From Luteimonas sp. J29 (GTDB lineage Bacteria; Pseudomonadota; Gammaproteobacteria; Xanthomonadales; Xanthomonadaceae), in NCBI RefSeq assembly GCF_000472505.1, contig NZ_AWZR01000001.1, positions 120,362 to 177,691 of the forward strand: 57,330 bases of DNA. The letters are read 5' to 3'. Positions 48,652 to 57,330 of the stretch are shown here, piece after piece. Below the pieces are notes generated by a model. The model did no database searches. It worked only from the letters and a program-made list of their open reading frames with translations, and was not told where the DNA came from. How positions within the stretch are numbered: position 1 is the first letter of the stretch; the number at the start of each line of letters is the position of its first letter. Position numbers and translations under genes: made by a program.

Positions 48652-49812
48652 ATGCCCGACTGGCAACAGGCCATCGCCGCCGCGTGGCCGCTGCTGGCGG
48701 CGCTGCTGCTGGGGCTCGTGGTGCGCCAGCTGCTGTTGTCCGTCGCCCGCCGCGCCGACCGCCACGCCGCCTCCCGCACGTCCGCGCGGGTGGTGCGGGT
48801 GATCGTGGTGCCGGCGGCGCTGGCGCTGCCGCTGCTGTTCCTGATGCAGGCGGTGCGCGCCACGCCGCTGCCGCCGTCCGCGGTGGCGCAGGCGCAGCAC
48901 TGGCTCGGGATCGGGGTCCTGCTGTGCGCGGTCTGGCTGGCGGTGCGCGTGGTGGCCGCGCTGGAGGCGCGGATCCTGCGCGAACACCCGGTCGACGTGG
49001 AGGACAACCTCGCCGCGCGCCGGATCCAGACCCAGACCCGGGTGATCGCGCGCGTGGCCCAGGGCGCGATCGTCCTGGTCGGCGTGTCGCTGGCGCTGAT
49101 GACCTTCCCCGCGATCCGCCAGCTCGGCGCCACCCTGCTGGCCTCGGCGGGCATCCTCGGACTGGTCGCGGGCATCGCCGCCAGGCCGGTGTTCGGCAAC
49201 CTCATCGCCGGCCTGCAGATCGCGCTGGCGCAGCCGATCCGGCTCGACGACGTGGTGATCGTCGAGGGCGAGTGGGGCCGGATCGAGGAGATCACCAGCA
49301 CCTACGTGGTGGTGCGCGTCTGGGACGAGCGGCGGCTGGTGGTGCCGCTGCAGTGGTTCATCGAGAACCCGTTCCAGAACTGGACCCGCACCAGCGCCCA
49401 GCTGCTCGGCACCGCGTTCCTGTGGCTCGACTACCGCACGCCGATGGACGAAGTGCGCGCGCAGCTGCAGCGCATCTGCGAAGAGGATCCGCGCTGGGAC
49501 GGGCGGGTGTGCATCGCCCAGGTCACCGACACCCGCGAACACACCATGGAAGTGCGCCTGCTGGTGAGCGCGCGTAATTCCGGCGACTTGTTCGACCTGC
49601 GTTGCGTGGTGCGCGAGCGCATGATCGACTTCCTCGAGCGCTGCCATCCGCAGGCCCTGCCGCGGCTGCGCGCGGACATCGCGCGCGAGGAGCGCAGCCC
49701 GCGCCGCTCGCCGCGGCCCGGTCCGGCGACCGCCGACACCACCTCGCCCGGCGCCGAAGACGGACAGGACGACCTCGCCCGTGCCGTGGCGGGGCCACCG
49801 CCTCCGGGCTGA
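48652..49812 (+). CDS. MscS-family mechanosensitive channel
   Basis: A 386-residue membrane protein with four hydrophobic segments (about 9-28, 48-68, 84-104, 136-160), the last followed by the MscS pore helix LLASAGILGLVAGIAARPVFGN and the beta domain PIRLDDVVIVEGEWGRIEEI (both shortened). The C-terminal cytoplasmic domain ends in a polar Pro/Asp-rich tail. It should open under membrane tension during osmotic downshock; some relatives are gated by other signals. The lipocalin gene follows on the same strand. Confidence 0.92.
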   Translation: MPDWQQAIAAAWPLLAALLLGLVVRQLLLSVARRADRHAASRTSARVVRVIVVPAALALPLLFLMQAVRATPLPPSAVAQAQHWLGIGVLLCAVWLAVRVVAALEARILREHPVDVEDNLAARRIQTQTRVIARVAQGAIVLVGVSLALMTFPAIRQLGATLLASAGILGLVAGIAARPVFGNLIAGLQIALAQPIRLDDVVIVEGEWGRIEEITSTYVVVRVWDERRLVVPLQWFIENPFQNWTRTSAQLLGTAFLWLDYRTPMDEVRAQLQRICEEDPRWDGRVCIAQVTDTREHTMEVRLLVSARNSGDLFDLRCVVRERMIDFLERCHPQALPRLRADIAREERSPRRSPRPGPATADTTSPGAEDGQDDLARAVAGPPPPG

Positions 49813-49818
49813 ACCGTG

Positions 49819-49842
49819 CGCGCCGCCGGCCGTTGCGGCGCG
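49819..49842 (+). terminator. Hairpin after the MscS gene
   Basis: A perfect 8-bp stem (cgcgccgc, 49819-49826, with 49835-49842) with an 8-base loop begins 6 bases after the stop. No T-run, so weak. Confidence 0.35.
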
Positions 49843-49909
49843 ACGGTCGCTTCACCCGCGCCGCCCTACCGTGTCCCGGCCCTGTTCCCCTTCTTCCATC
49901 GGATCCCGC

Positions 49910-50404
49910 ATGAGCGACCTGCCCGAACTCAAGACCGTCCCCGCCGTCGACCTCGCCCGCTACATGGGCACCTGGTACGAAATCGCGCGCCTGCCGATGC
50001 GGCACGAGCCGCGCGAGGCCACCGATGTCTCGGCGACCTACGCGCTGCAGGACGACGGTTCGGTCGAGGTGCGCAACCGGATGCGCCTGGACGGCGAGGT
50101 CGACGAAGCGGTCGGCCGCGCCACCGCCAACGACGATCGCGGCAGCCGGCTCGAGGTGACGTTCCTGCCCGAGGGCCTGCGCTGGATCCCGTTCACCAGG
50201 GGCGACTACTGGATCATCGCGCTCGATCCCGGCTACACCGTCGCCCTGGTCGGCAGTCCCGACCGCAAGTACCTGTGGCTGCTCGCGCGCGAGCCGGCGC
50301 TGGACGAACTCGTCCGCGAGCACTACCTCGGGATCGCGCGCCAGCAGGGCTTCGACCTCGCCCCGCTGATCCTCACGTCGCACACCGGGCAGCCGACGGC
50401 CTGA
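49910..50404 (+). CDS. Lipocalin-family protein (Blc type, no signal peptide)
   Basis: A 164-residue lipocalin with the first conserved region YMGTWYEIARLP and the third RKYLWLLAREP motif of the Blc/apolipoprotein-D branch, which binds lysophospholipids or other hydrophobic ligands. Blc of E. coli is an outer-membrane lipoprotein, but this protein begins MSDLPELKTVP with no signal sequence or lipobox, and no better upstream start is seen. It therefore appears cytoplasmic, as in some other proteobacteria. Confidence 0.88.
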   Translation: MSDLPELKTVPAVDLARYMGTWYEIARLPMRHEPREATDVSATYALQDDGSVEVRNRMRLDGEVDEAVGRATANDDRGSRLEVTFLPEGLRWIPFTRGDYWIIALDPGYTVALVGSPDRKYLWLLAREPALDELVREHYLGIARQQGFDLAPLILTSHTGQPTA

Positions 50405-50585
50405 GCACGGCACCGCGCCGCTTCCGGCGCGCAATGGGTTGTCGTCACCACGACGGTGGCGGTGACGGCGCGCGCCACCCGTCGCCTTGCAGCATGGCGG
50501 CGAAAGCCTGCCCCGCTGCCTTCCCCCGCGCGGCAGGCAGTCTTGCGCTAGCACGCGGTGCACAGGCGCCATCCGCGCGCGCCGA

Positions 50586-51998
50586 TCACAGCCTGAGACG
50601 GCCATGGAGCGGCAGGCTCGCCAGCGGTGCGATCGCCGCCAGCGCGAAGATCCAGCGCGCGGCCGGCGCCAGGTCCGGCGCGTCGCCCCCCGTCCCGGCG
50701 GCAAGATTCATCACCAGTCCCGCTGCCGCTACCCCGAACGCAGTGGCGCACAGCTGCACCGTCATGAGCGAGGATGCGGCCAGGTCCTGTTCCCCGGCCG
50801 GCGCCTCGCGCAGCACCGCGGCACCCAGCCACGGGTAGACCAGCCCCACGGCCGCGCCGCCTGCCGCCAGGGCGACGCACACCAGGGCCAGGACGCCACC
50901 TCCGGTCGGCCACGCCATCAGCATGGCCAACGCCCCCATGGACAACGCCGAAAGCAAGGGCGCGATGCACAGGAATCGGTGGCGCCGCGCGGGGGACGCG
51001 CCCGAGCCGGACATCGCCGCCGCGGTCCAGCCCGCGGACAGCAGGGCGGCGCCGAAGCCGGCCGCCAGCGGCGACTGGCCGTGCAGCGCCTGCAGGAACA
51101 GCGGCACGAAGGCCTCGGTGCAGGTCACCGTGACCGCGAACAGAGCCGACACGGCATACAGTGCCCCCAGCGGCCCCGACAGCTGGAATGCCCCGATCGG
51201 CAACAACCGCCGCGACGCCGACGACTCCGTCCGGACCAACGCCCAGGCCAGCATCGCCGCCAGTCCGAGGCAGGGCACGCTCCACGGAAACGGCAGCACG
51301 CCGGCGACCGATGCCACCAGCACAGCGCACAGCAGCAGCACCAGCTGGCGCCACGGCAGCGACGGGATGGCCATGGGCGCTCGCGTCGCCCGGGGCAACG
51401 CAAGCCCCGCGCCTGCCGCGAACGCCGCGGCTCCCAGCACCACCATCCAGAACGCGAGGCGCCAGAGCCCGGCTCCCGCATGCAGGCCGCCGAGCAGCGG
51501 CCCCAGCACGGTGGCCACCCCCCACATCCCCGAGAACAGCGCCATCACCCGCGGCCACAGGGGCGGCGGGAACACGCTGCGCACCAGGGCATAGGGCAGG
51601 GCCAGCAGCAGGCCACCCCCCAGGCCCTGCAGCACGCGCCCGCACAGCATGACCGCCATCGACGGGGCGAGCGCGCACAGTGCCGAGCCGGCCGCGAACA
51701 CCGCCGCCGCCCGGAGGCATGACGCGCGCGGCCCATGCCTGGCCAGCAGGCGGGCGGCCACGACCGCGCCCAGCACCGAAGCCACCACGAACAGGCTCGT
51801 GTTCCATGCGTAGTAGGGCATTCCGCCGACGTCGGCCACCACCGCCGGGAGCAGCGTGGCGGAGAGGTATAGGCTCACTGCATGCAGGGCCACGCCTGCG
51901 GCCAGGACCGACGCGCGCGGCAGGTGGACCCCGCGGAGGATGTCCCGCCAGCCCGGTTCCGAAGCGGCGTGCACCGCGGCATCCCCCGCGCGGCTCAC
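50586..51998 (-). CDS. MFS transporter in the ECF41 sigma operon
   Basis: A 470-residue major facilitator protein with about 12 to 14 hydrophobic helices. Motif A is weak (ARLLARHGPRAS), while LGPLLGG resembles the motif C of antiporters of the DHA2 type. It begins at a GTG that overlaps the sigma-factor stop (GTGA), so its translation is coupled to the sigma gene. Substrate unknown; export of a toxic organic compound would fit the operon. Confidence 0.82.
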   Translation of the reverse strand: MSRAGDAAVHAASEPGWRDILRGVHLPRASVLAAGVALHAVSLYLSATLLPAVVADVGGMPYYAWNTSLFVVASVLGAVVAARLLARHGPRASCLRAAAVFAAGSALCALAPSMAVMLCGRVLQGLGGGLLLALPYALVRSVFPPPLWPRVMALFSGMWGVATVLGPLLGGLHAGAGLWRLAFWMVVLGAAAFAAGAGLALPRATRAPMAIPSLPWRQLVLLLCAVLVASVAGVLPFPWSVPCLGLAAMLAWALVRTESSASRRLLPIGAFQLSGPLGALYAVSALFAVTVTCTEAFVPLFLQALHGQSPLAAGFGAALLSAGWTAAAMSGSGASPARRHRFLCIAPLLSALSMGALAMLMAWPTGGGVLALVCVALAAGGAAVGLVYPWLGAAVLREAPAGEQDLAASSLMTVQLCATAFGVAAAGLVMNLAAGTGGDAPDLAPAARWIFALAAIAPLASLPLHGRLRL

Positions 51999-52882
51999 GC
52001 GACGCCCCCGAGCGCGAGGGCGGCGAGCTTGTCGGGATTGCGCACGATATAGACGCCGGTGGCGCGGCCCTCCCCGTCGTACGAGAAGCTCACCGCGGCC
52101 TCGAGCCGCCCGTCCGAGGTCAGCAGCGCGCCGCGGGCGCCGTTGATCGTCGCGTCTTCCCAGGCATACGCCCGCCACCAGGCCGACAGGCGCGCGGCGA
52201 TGAACTCCAGGACCATGGCGCGTCCGCACACGGGGGTGGCGATCGCGGCCACCTTGCCGCCGCCATCCGCCGCCAGGACGACGTCCTCCGCCAACATGCC
52301 CGCCAGCAACGCCGTCTGCCCCGTCGCCACCGCATGGCGGAACGCTTCGAGCAGGCTCGCCTGCCGGCGCGGGGGGACGTGCTGCCGCGCCACCGGCCGG
52401 CCGATGTTCGCCCGCGCCCGCGACACCAGCTTCCTGCAGGCCTCCTCCCGCACGCCGATGATGCCGGCGACCTCGGCGTGTCGCAGCCGGAAGATGTCGT
52501 GGAGCAGGTACGCCGCCCGTTCCTTGGGCGCCAGCCGCTCGAGCAGCAGCAGGAACGCCGTGGACAGGCTGGACGCCAGCTCGGCCTCCTGCTCCGGGGA
52601 CGCCGTGCCGGCGCCCTGGACCGGCTCGGGCAGCCAGAACCCGACGTAGTCGGTCCGCGCCCGCTGGGCCGATTCGAGCATGTTCAGGCAGCGCCGCACG
52701 CACACGGTCGTCAGCCAGGCATCGGGATTGTCGATCGCGGCCCGGTCCGCGCCGAGCCACTTCACGAATACGTCCTGCACCACGTCCTCGGCGTCCGCCC
52801 TGGAGCCGAGCGTGCGGTAGGCCAGCCCGGTCAGGAACGGGCGCCGACGCTCGAACAGGTCCACCCACGCTGCATCGTCCAT
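51995..52882 (-). CDS. ECF41-type RNA polymerase sigma factor with C-terminal SnoaL-like domain
   Basis: A 295-residue ECF sigma factor. Sigma region 2 includes RADAEDVVQDVFVKWL (28-43) and region 4 includes HAEVAGIIGVREEACRKLVSRA split around 135-156. The linker motif WLPEP (83-87), DGGGK (206-210) and the terminal NPDKL (282-286) are the hallmarks of group ECF41, whose fused SnoaL-like domain controls activity in place of an anti-sigma factor. ECF41 genes usually adjoin carboxymuconolactone-decarboxylase or oxidoreductase genes, as here (10 bases upstream). Confidence 0.93.
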   Translation of the reverse strand: MDDAAWVDLFERRRPFLTGLAYRTLGSRADAEDVVQDVFVKWLGADRAAIDNPDAWLTTVCVRRCLNMLESAQRARTDYVGFWLPEPVQGAGTASPEQEAELASSLSTAFLLLLERLAPKERAAYLLHDIFRLRHAEVAGIIGVREEACRKLVSRARANIGRPVARQHVPPRRQASLLEAFRHAVATGQTALLAGMLAEDVVLAADGGGKVAAIATPVCGRAMVLEFIAARLSAWWRAYAWEDATINGARGALLTSDGRLEAAVSFSYDGEGRATGVYIVRNPDKLAALALGGVA

Positions 52883-52892
52883 GCCGGCTGCC

Positions 52893-53324
52893 TCAATGCG
52901 ACCCGATCTGGACGCGGTTCCACAGGTTGATCATCGCCGCCGTGACGGTGAGCACCGCGACCTGCTCCTCGTTGAAGTGGCGGCGCAGCCCGGCGCGCAG
53001 CTCGCCGTACCCGGTGCACGCGTCGAGCGAGGTCAGGGCCTCGGTCCAGGCCAGCGCGGCCCGTTCGGCGGGGCTGAAGTCGCCCACCTGCCGCCACACC
53101 ACGAGCCGGTCCAGGCGATCGTTCGTCTCGCCGTCGGCGCGCGCTTCCCGCGCATGCATCTTGACGCAATGGCCGCAACCGTTGATCTGCGACGCCCGCA
53201 ACTGGACGAGATGGTGGATGCCGCGGTCGAGCCCGGCGGCATCCATCGCCTCGTGCACGCGTTCGAGCGCTTCCATCACGACAGGAATGGTCCGGGCATA
53301 GTGGATGGGCTTGTTGTCCGCCAT
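52893..53324 (-). CDS. Carboxymuconolactone-decarboxylase-family / AhpD-like protein
   Basis: A 143-residue all-helical CMD-fold protein with the redox-type motif CGHCVKMHAREAR, as in alkylhydroperoxidase AhpD, where the two cysteines and the histidine serve peroxide reduction. It is the first gene of the operon with the ECF41 sigma factor and an MFS transporter, and has a strong aggagga ribosome-binding site. By family precedent it is the likely target of the sigma factor. Its substrate is unknown, since most CMD proteins near ECF41 factors are uncharacterised. Confidence 0.9.
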   Translation of the reverse strand: MADNKPIHYARTIPVVMEALERVHEAMDAAGLDRGIHHLVQLRASQINGCGHCVKMHAREARADGETNDRLDRLVVWRQVGDFSPAERAALAWTEALTSLDACTGYGELRAGLRRHFNEEQVAVLTVTAAMINLWNRVQIGSH

Positions 53325-53693
53325 GGGCAGTTCCTCCTGTTGTACCTGCCCTTGTGACAGTCGACGGCAGTGGATCGTGACGTGCCCGGGTGGCAACCGC
53401 GACCGAGGCGGCGTCTCCGACCCGGGTCGCGGACCGCGGACCTCCCCGCGGCGCGCTCCCGGCCGCCGTGGCCACGCGAGGCCCACCGCAGCATCGCCAG
53501 GGTGGCGGACCGCGGGGCGTCGCCGAAGCCCGCGCGTTCGTGCCGCCGCCAATCGGGGCGGATCGGCCGGACGCAGCGGGCGGGCCTTGCGGCGGACGGG
53601 CGCGCACTTGGCCATGGAACCAGCCTGGCAGGCCCGCCGGCTGCACGACGGGCGCGCGGCGGCTAGACTTCGGGCCTCTCGCGGGGAGTGCGG
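53325..53693. other. 369-base intergenic region between divergent genes
   Basis: No gene is supported. It holds the tgtcaca heptamer facing the CMD gene, two gtgac boxes near 53355 and 53377, and a weak TAGACT (53664-53669) that may be the -10 of the membrane-protein gene. The rest is G+C-rich without clear palindromes. Confidence 0.5.
53353..53359 (-). promoter_or_regulatory. TGTCACA heptamer upstream of the CMD gene
   Basis: On the minus strand TGTCACA matches the -35 motif I recall for ECF41-dependent promoters. It lies only 28 bases before the start codon and no CGTC -10 box follows at about 16 bases, so it is at best a partial or misplaced promoter. Confidence 0.3.
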
Positions 53694-55088
53694 ATGGAAC
53701 ACCAGGACCCGCCGGCGCAGGCCGGCCAGGACGGCGGCGAGGCGCGGCACGCCACCCGCATCGCCTTCGAACGCCTGCGCGAGCGCACCGACGAGCTCGA
53801 GCTGCTGGTCTCGGGCCTGTTCGCCTTCGCGCTGCTGGCGCTGCCGCCGCGGATCCTCGACGCCTACCAGCGCGCCAGCGTGCACGTCGACGGCGTCCTC
53901 GACCATGTCCTGCGCTACGGCTACATGGTGGGCGCGGGGCTGAGCTACGCGCTGGCCGTCGCCTTCATCGTGCACCTGGCCATCCGCGCCTACTGGGTGG
54001 GCATGATCGGGCTGAAGTCGACCTTCCCCGACGGCATCCGCTGGGACCGCCTGCCGCTCGTCGGCCCGGTGACCCGCGGTTTCTACCAGCGCTCGATCGG
54101 GGGCCTGGACGACATGATCGACGGCGCCGACCGCGCCGCCTCGATCGTGTTCGCCATGACCACGCTGATGGCGCTGGTGATCGCGTGGACGGGCCTGTAC
54201 ATGGTCGGCGGGCTGCTCGCCGGATGGCTGGCCGGCGGCCTGTTCGCCGATCGCGAACGCGCCGCCATCGCCGTGTTCCTCGGCCTTGCGGCGCTGCTGA
54301 TGCTGGTTGGCCTCGGCGCGCCGTTCGCCGACCGCGTGGCCGCGCGGCGCGAAGCCGCCGGCCGCGACGCCGGTTGGGCGCGCCGGCTGGGCGAACGGGT
54401 CCTGCGCATCTACGGCTGGCTGATGCCGCAGCGACTGGTGTACACGGTGCAGTACACCCTGCAGAGCAACCTGCCCAACCGCCGCTTCATGTTCGCGTAC
54501 ATCGGCGGCATCGTCTTTGCGTTCTTCATCAGCAGCTGGGTGCTGCTCAACCACGACCGCCTGGCCTACATCGACAGCTACCGGGTGCTGGGCGAGGAAG
54601 CGGCGTGGGAGGGGATGCACTCCGCGCACTACGAAGCCATGCGCGAAGGCCCGCACCGGTCCACCGTGGTGCCGATGATCCCGGCCGACCGGGTGTCCGA
54701 CACCCACCTGCGCCTGTTCATCCCGCACCGCCCGCAGCGCGACAACGACCTGGCCCGCGAGCGTTGCGAGGCGCTGGTGGACGGCCGCAACGAGGCCACC
54801 GGACCGGCCGCGGCCGACGTGGCCCGGCGCTGCCTGGCGTCGCTGTGGACGGTGTCGCTGGACGGCGCGCCGGTGCCGCTGGACGACTTCGTCCCCACCG
54901 AGCGGCAGGACCTGGGCATGCGCGGACTGACCGGTTACATCGAGGTCGGCGGGCTGCACGCGGGCCTGCACCGGCTGGAGCTGGTGTGGAACGCGGACGG
55001 GGCCGACTCGGGCCGCAACCGCCGGCGCGAATACCGCATCCCGTTCTGGTTCACCCCCGGGATCGAGCAGGCGGCCGCCCCGCCCTGA
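53694..55088 (+). CDS. Multi-pass membrane protein of unknown function
   Basis: I do not recognise a family for this 464-residue protein. It has a soluble N-terminus (1-35), five or so hydrophobic helices (about 36-55, 75-100, 150-180, 195-215, 265-285), and a C-terminal extracytoplasmic-looking domain of about 170 residues rich in charged and aromatic residues ([14 protein letters not shown]). A Cys pair ([16 protein letters not shown]) could form a disulfide. The ATG at 53694 follows ggggag; a GTG at 53688 is an alternative. htpG starts 76 bases downstream on the same strand. Confidence 0.75.
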   Translation: MEHQDPPAQAGQDGGEARHATRIAFERLRERTDELELLVSGLFAFALLALPPRILDAYQRASVHVDGVLDHVLRYGYMVGAGLSYALAVAFIVHLAIRAYWVGMIGLKSTFPDGIRWDRLPLVGPVTRGFYQRSIGGLDDMIDGADRAASIVFAMTTLMALVIAWTGLYMVGGLLAGWLAGGLFADRERAAIAVFLGLAALLMLVGLGAPFADRVAARREAAGRDAGWARRLGERVLRIYGWLMPQRLVYTVQYTLQSNLPNRRFMFAYIGGIVFAFFISSWVLLNHDRLAYIDSYRVLGEEAAWEGMHSAHYEAMREGPHRSTVVPMIPADRVSDTHLRLFIPHRPQRDNDLARERCEALVDGRNEATGPAAADVARRCLASLWTVSLDGAPVPLDDFVPTERQDLGMRGLTGYIEVGGLHAGLHRLELVWNADGADSGRNRRREYRIPFWFTPGIEQAAAPP

Positions 55089-55164
55089 GCCGGGCGAGGC
55101 GCTTGAAAAACGCGCCCGCGCACGCATATCCGGCGCCCGCCGTGGCCTTGAGAAGGAGCACCCC

Positions 55165-57072
55165 GTGACCGCAGCCGCCGAGACCCGCCGCTTCGAAGCC
55201 GAAGTCGACCAGGTCCTGCACCTGGTGACCCACTCGCTGTACTCGCACAAGGAAATCTTCCTGCGCGAGCTGGTGTCCAACGCCTCGGACGCCTGCGACA
55301 AGCTGCGCTTCGAATCGATCGCCAACCCCGACCTGCTGGCCGGCGACCCGGAGCTGCGGATCGAGCTGAGCTGGGACAAGGACGCGCGCACCATCACCGT
55401 GCGCGACACCGGCATCGGCATGGACCGCGACGAGGTGGTGGCCAACATCGGCAGCATCGCCAGCTCCGGCACGCGCCGGTTCCTGGAGGCGCTGGGCCAG
55501 GACCGGAAGGCGGATGCGCGCCTGATCGGCCAGTTCGGCGTGGGCTTCTACTCGGCCTTCGTGGTCGCCGACCGCGTCACCGTGCTCACCCGCCGCGCCG
55601 GGGCGCCGGCCGAAGCCGGCGTGCGCTGGGAGAGCGACGGCCGCGGCGAGTACACGCTCGGGCCGGCCACGCTCGAGTCGCGCGGCACCATCGTCGTCCT
55701 GCACCTGAAGGAAGGCGAGGACGAATTCCTCGACGGCTGGAAGCTGCGTTCGCTGGTGCGCAAGTATTCCGACCACGTCGCGTTCCCGATCCGGATGCCG
55801 AAGGAGGCTCCGGCCGCCGGCGACGACAAGGACAAGGACAAGGACAAGGACAAGCAGGAGCCGGGCACGCAGTGGGAGACCGCCAACGACGCCTCGGCGC
55901 TGTGGACGCGGCCGAAGCCGGAGATCACGGACGAGGAGTACCGCAACTTCTACAAGTCGCTCGGCCACGACTTCAACGACCCCGTGGCGTGGTCGCACAA
56001 CCGGGTCGAAGGCAGCCAGAGCTTCACCACCCTGCTCTACATTCCCTCGCAGCCGCCGTTCGACCTGATGATGGGCGGACGCGACGAGCGCAAGGGACTC
56101 AAGCTCTACATCAAGCGCGTCTTCATCATGGACGCGGCCGAGGAACTGCTGCCCCACTACCTGCGCTTCGTACGCGGCGTGGTCGACGCCGACGACCTGC
56201 CGCTCAACGTCAGCCGCGAGATCCTGCAGCAGAACCGGCAGCTGGAGAAGATCCGCGGCGCGTGCGTCAAGCGCGTGCTGGACCTGATCGAGAAGCTCTC
56301 GCGCGACGAGCCGGAGAAGTTCGCCGCCTTCATCAAGGCCTTCGGCAACACGCTCAAGGAGGGTATCGTCGAGGATCCGGGCAACCGCGAGCGGATCGCG
56401 AAACTGCTGCGCTTCGCCTCGACGAAGAGCGAAGGCGAGGAGCGGACCGTGTCGCTGGACGACTACATCGCGCGCATGGCCGAGGGCCAGGACGCGATCT
56501 GGTACATCACCGCCGACGGCCACCGCGCTGCGGCCGGCAGCCCGCAGCTCGAGCGCTTCCGCGCCAAGGGCATCGAAGTGCTGCTGATGTCCGACCGCAT
56601 CGACGAGTGGATGCTCGGCCACCTGCGCGAGTACGCCGGCAAGCCGCTCAGGCACGTGGCCAAGGGCGAGCTGCCGCTGGACGAGGCGGAGAAGACGCGG
56701 CAGGAGGAGGCCGCGCAGGCGGCGGCGCCGCTGCTGGAGCGGATCCGCTCGCTGCTCGGCGAGGCGGTCGGCGAGGTCCGGGTGTCCGCGCGGCTGACCG
56801 ATTCGCCTTCCTGCCTGGCGCTGTCGGAGTGGGAGATGGCGCCGCACCTGGCGCACCTGCTGCGCGAGGCCGGCCAGGACGTGCCGCAGGGCAAGCCGAC
56901 GCTGGAGGTCAACCCGCGCCACGCCCTGCTGCAGCGCCTGCTCGGCGAGCACGACGACGCGCGCGCCGCCGACCTCGCCCACCTGCTGCTGGAGCAGGCC
57001 CAGCTCGCCGCCGGCGCGCCGCTGGCCGACCCGGCGGCGTTCGTGCAGCGGGTGAACCGGCTGCTGGGGTGA
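55165..57072 (+). CDS. htpG: Hsp90-family chaperone HtpG
   Basis: ATP-dependent dimeric chaperone, 635 residues, the usual bacterial length. The N-terminal GHKL ATPase domain shows [14 protein letters not shown] (catalytic Glu, Mg-binding Asn), DTGIGM and [11 protein letters not shown]. The middle domain includes [13 protein letters not shown] with the gamma-phosphate Arg, and a C-terminal dimerisation domain follows. The linker between N and middle domains contains five DK repeats encoded by a gacaag hexanucleotide repeat. The start is GTG behind agaaggag. Confidence 0.97.
   Translation: MTAAAETRRFEAEVDQVLHLVTHSLYSHKEIFLRELVSNASDACDKLRFESIANPDLLAGDPELRIELSWDKDARTITVRDTGIGMDRDEVVANIGSIASSGTRRFLEALGQDRKADARLIGQFGVGFYSAFVVADRVTVLTRRAGAPAEAGVRWESDGRGEYTLGPATLESRGTIVVLHLKEGEDEFLDGWKLRSLVRKYSDHVAFPIRMPKEAPAAGDDKDKDKDKDKQEPGTQWETANDASALWTRPKPEITDEEYRNFYKSLGHDFNDPVAWSHNRVEGSQSFTTLLYIPSQPPFDLMMGGRDERKGLKLYIKRVFIMDAAEELLPHYLRFVRGVVDADDLPLNVSREILQQNRQLEKIRGACVKRVLDLIEKLSRDEPEKFAAFIKAFGNTLKEGIVEDPGNRERIAKLLRFASTKSEGEERTVSLDDYIARMAEGQDAIWYITADGHRAAAGSPQLERFRAKGIEVLLMSDRIDEWMLGHLREYAGKPLRHVAKGELPLDEAEKTRQEEAAQAAAPLLERIRSLLGEAVGEVRVSARLTDSPSCLALSEWEMAPHLAHLLREAGQDVPQGKPTLEVNPRHALLQRLLGEHDDARAADLAHLLLEQAQLAAGAPLADPAAFVQRVNRLLG
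55825..55854 (+). repeat. (gacaag)5 hexanucleotide repeat inside htpG
   Basis: Five exact copies of gacaag encode [10 protein letters not shown] in the charged linker. Slippage here would change the linker by two residues per unit without breaking the frame. Confidence 0.9.
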
Positions 57073-57111
57073 CGGCGGGGGCGAGGCGCTCCGGGCCTGC
57101 CCCCCTCCCGG

Positions 57112-57137
57112 CCTCCCCCCGCTGGCGCGGGGGGAGG
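57112..57137 (+). terminator. Hairpin after htpG
   Basis: A perfect 11-bp stem (57112-57122 with 57127-57137) around a tggc loop begins 39 bases after the htpG stop. No T-run follows. It resembles the G-rich palindromes elsewhere in the window. Confidence 0.5.
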
Positions 57138-57263
57138 GGCCCGGAAGGCGCCGGCCGGTGACGGACGCCGCGTCCCCGTACGCGTGCCTCAGGACTCTCC
57201 ACCCGCCGTCGCCGCACACGCCACCCGCCCGCACCGCGCCTCCCGGCCCCGCGCATCTCGCCC

Positions 57264-57298
57264 CCTCCCCCGCTCGCGGGGAGGGCTGGGGTGGGGGG
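57264..57298. repeat. Diverged copy of the 35-bp REP-like element
   Basis: This sequence matches the right arm at 8625-8659 apart from a few changes (ctcgc for cttgc, one G fewer, ct for cc in the middle). It shows that the element is dispersed. Only one arm is visible before the window ends. Confidence 0.7.
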
Positions 57299-57330
57299 GT
57301 ACCGGACGTCGCACCAGTGATCCTGGCACC

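Noticed and set aside
50405..50585. Small gene between the lipocalin and MFS genes
   Set aside because: No frame with a plausible start, ribosome-binding site or protein-like composition was found in these 181 bases.

Overview
The window is a 57.3 kb chromosomal stretch of very high G+C (roughly 70% or more by eye). Gene content and order point to a gammaproteobacterium of the Xanthomonadaceae/Lysobacteraceae (Luteimonas/Lysobacter/Pseudoxanthomonas-like). The indicators are a membrane-anchored AlgC-type phosphohexomutase behind dut and coaBC, the glnB / ubiK-comM neighbourhood, a fused indolepyruvate ferredoxin oxidoreductase, spermidine synthesis genes, and intergenic palindromes typical of the group. 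The genus is an inference. I see no rRNA, tRNA, CRISPR array, insertion sequence or prophage.

Region by region. 1-534 is non-coding, with a 25-bp direct repeat, a hairpin and the terminator of the following operon. 535-4569 (minus) is coaC-coaB-dut-algC; the normally fused coaBC is two overlapping genes in different frames. 4765-8472 (plus) holds radC, argS, a SPOR-domain protein and a small hypothetical. 8510-8659 is a perfect 35-bp inverted repeat. 8708-15594 holds a YdfG-type dehydrogenase, a lipoprotein-like metallo-beta-lactamase-fold hydrolase, and speA, an M48 protease and speE. 15650-20107 holds a P-II protein, ubiK-comM and a secreted S9 peptidase. 20291-26685 holds a GAF / degenerate-GGDEF / EAL protein divergent from the indolepyruvate oxidoreductase and a Cys-rich membrane protein. 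26698-34231 holds a serine beta-lactamase-like hydrolase, a 1291-residue patatin membrane protein divergent from an SGNH hydrolase, an I78-type inhibitor lipoprotein and a tiny lipoprotein. 34314-38289 holds a Tet-type MFS exporter, a lytic transglycosylase, ychJ and folE.

38339-48521 is the most structured accessory region. It is a MexEF-OprN-like tripartite RND efflux operon carrying two SDR genes and a small membrane protein, divergent from a LysR regulator, with an enoyl-reductase/quinone-oxidoreductase (MexS-like) gene at the regulator's 3' end. A palindrome lies between the divergent units, and a strong intrinsic terminator lies between adaptor and pump genes. 48652-50404 holds an MscS channel and a lipocalin. 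50586-53324 is a compact operon of a carboxymuconolactone-decarboxylase-like protein, an ECF41-type sigma factor and an MFS transporter. 53694-57072 holds an uncharacterised membrane protein and htpG, whose linker carries a hexanucleotide repeat. The window ends in more G-rich palindromic repeats.

Most of the window is housekeeping. I found no convincing wholly new system. The best leads are the efflux locus with its built-in redox enzymes and internal terminator, the split coaBC, and the ECF41 operon. Long open frames antisense to these genes are a by-product of the base composition and are not annotated.
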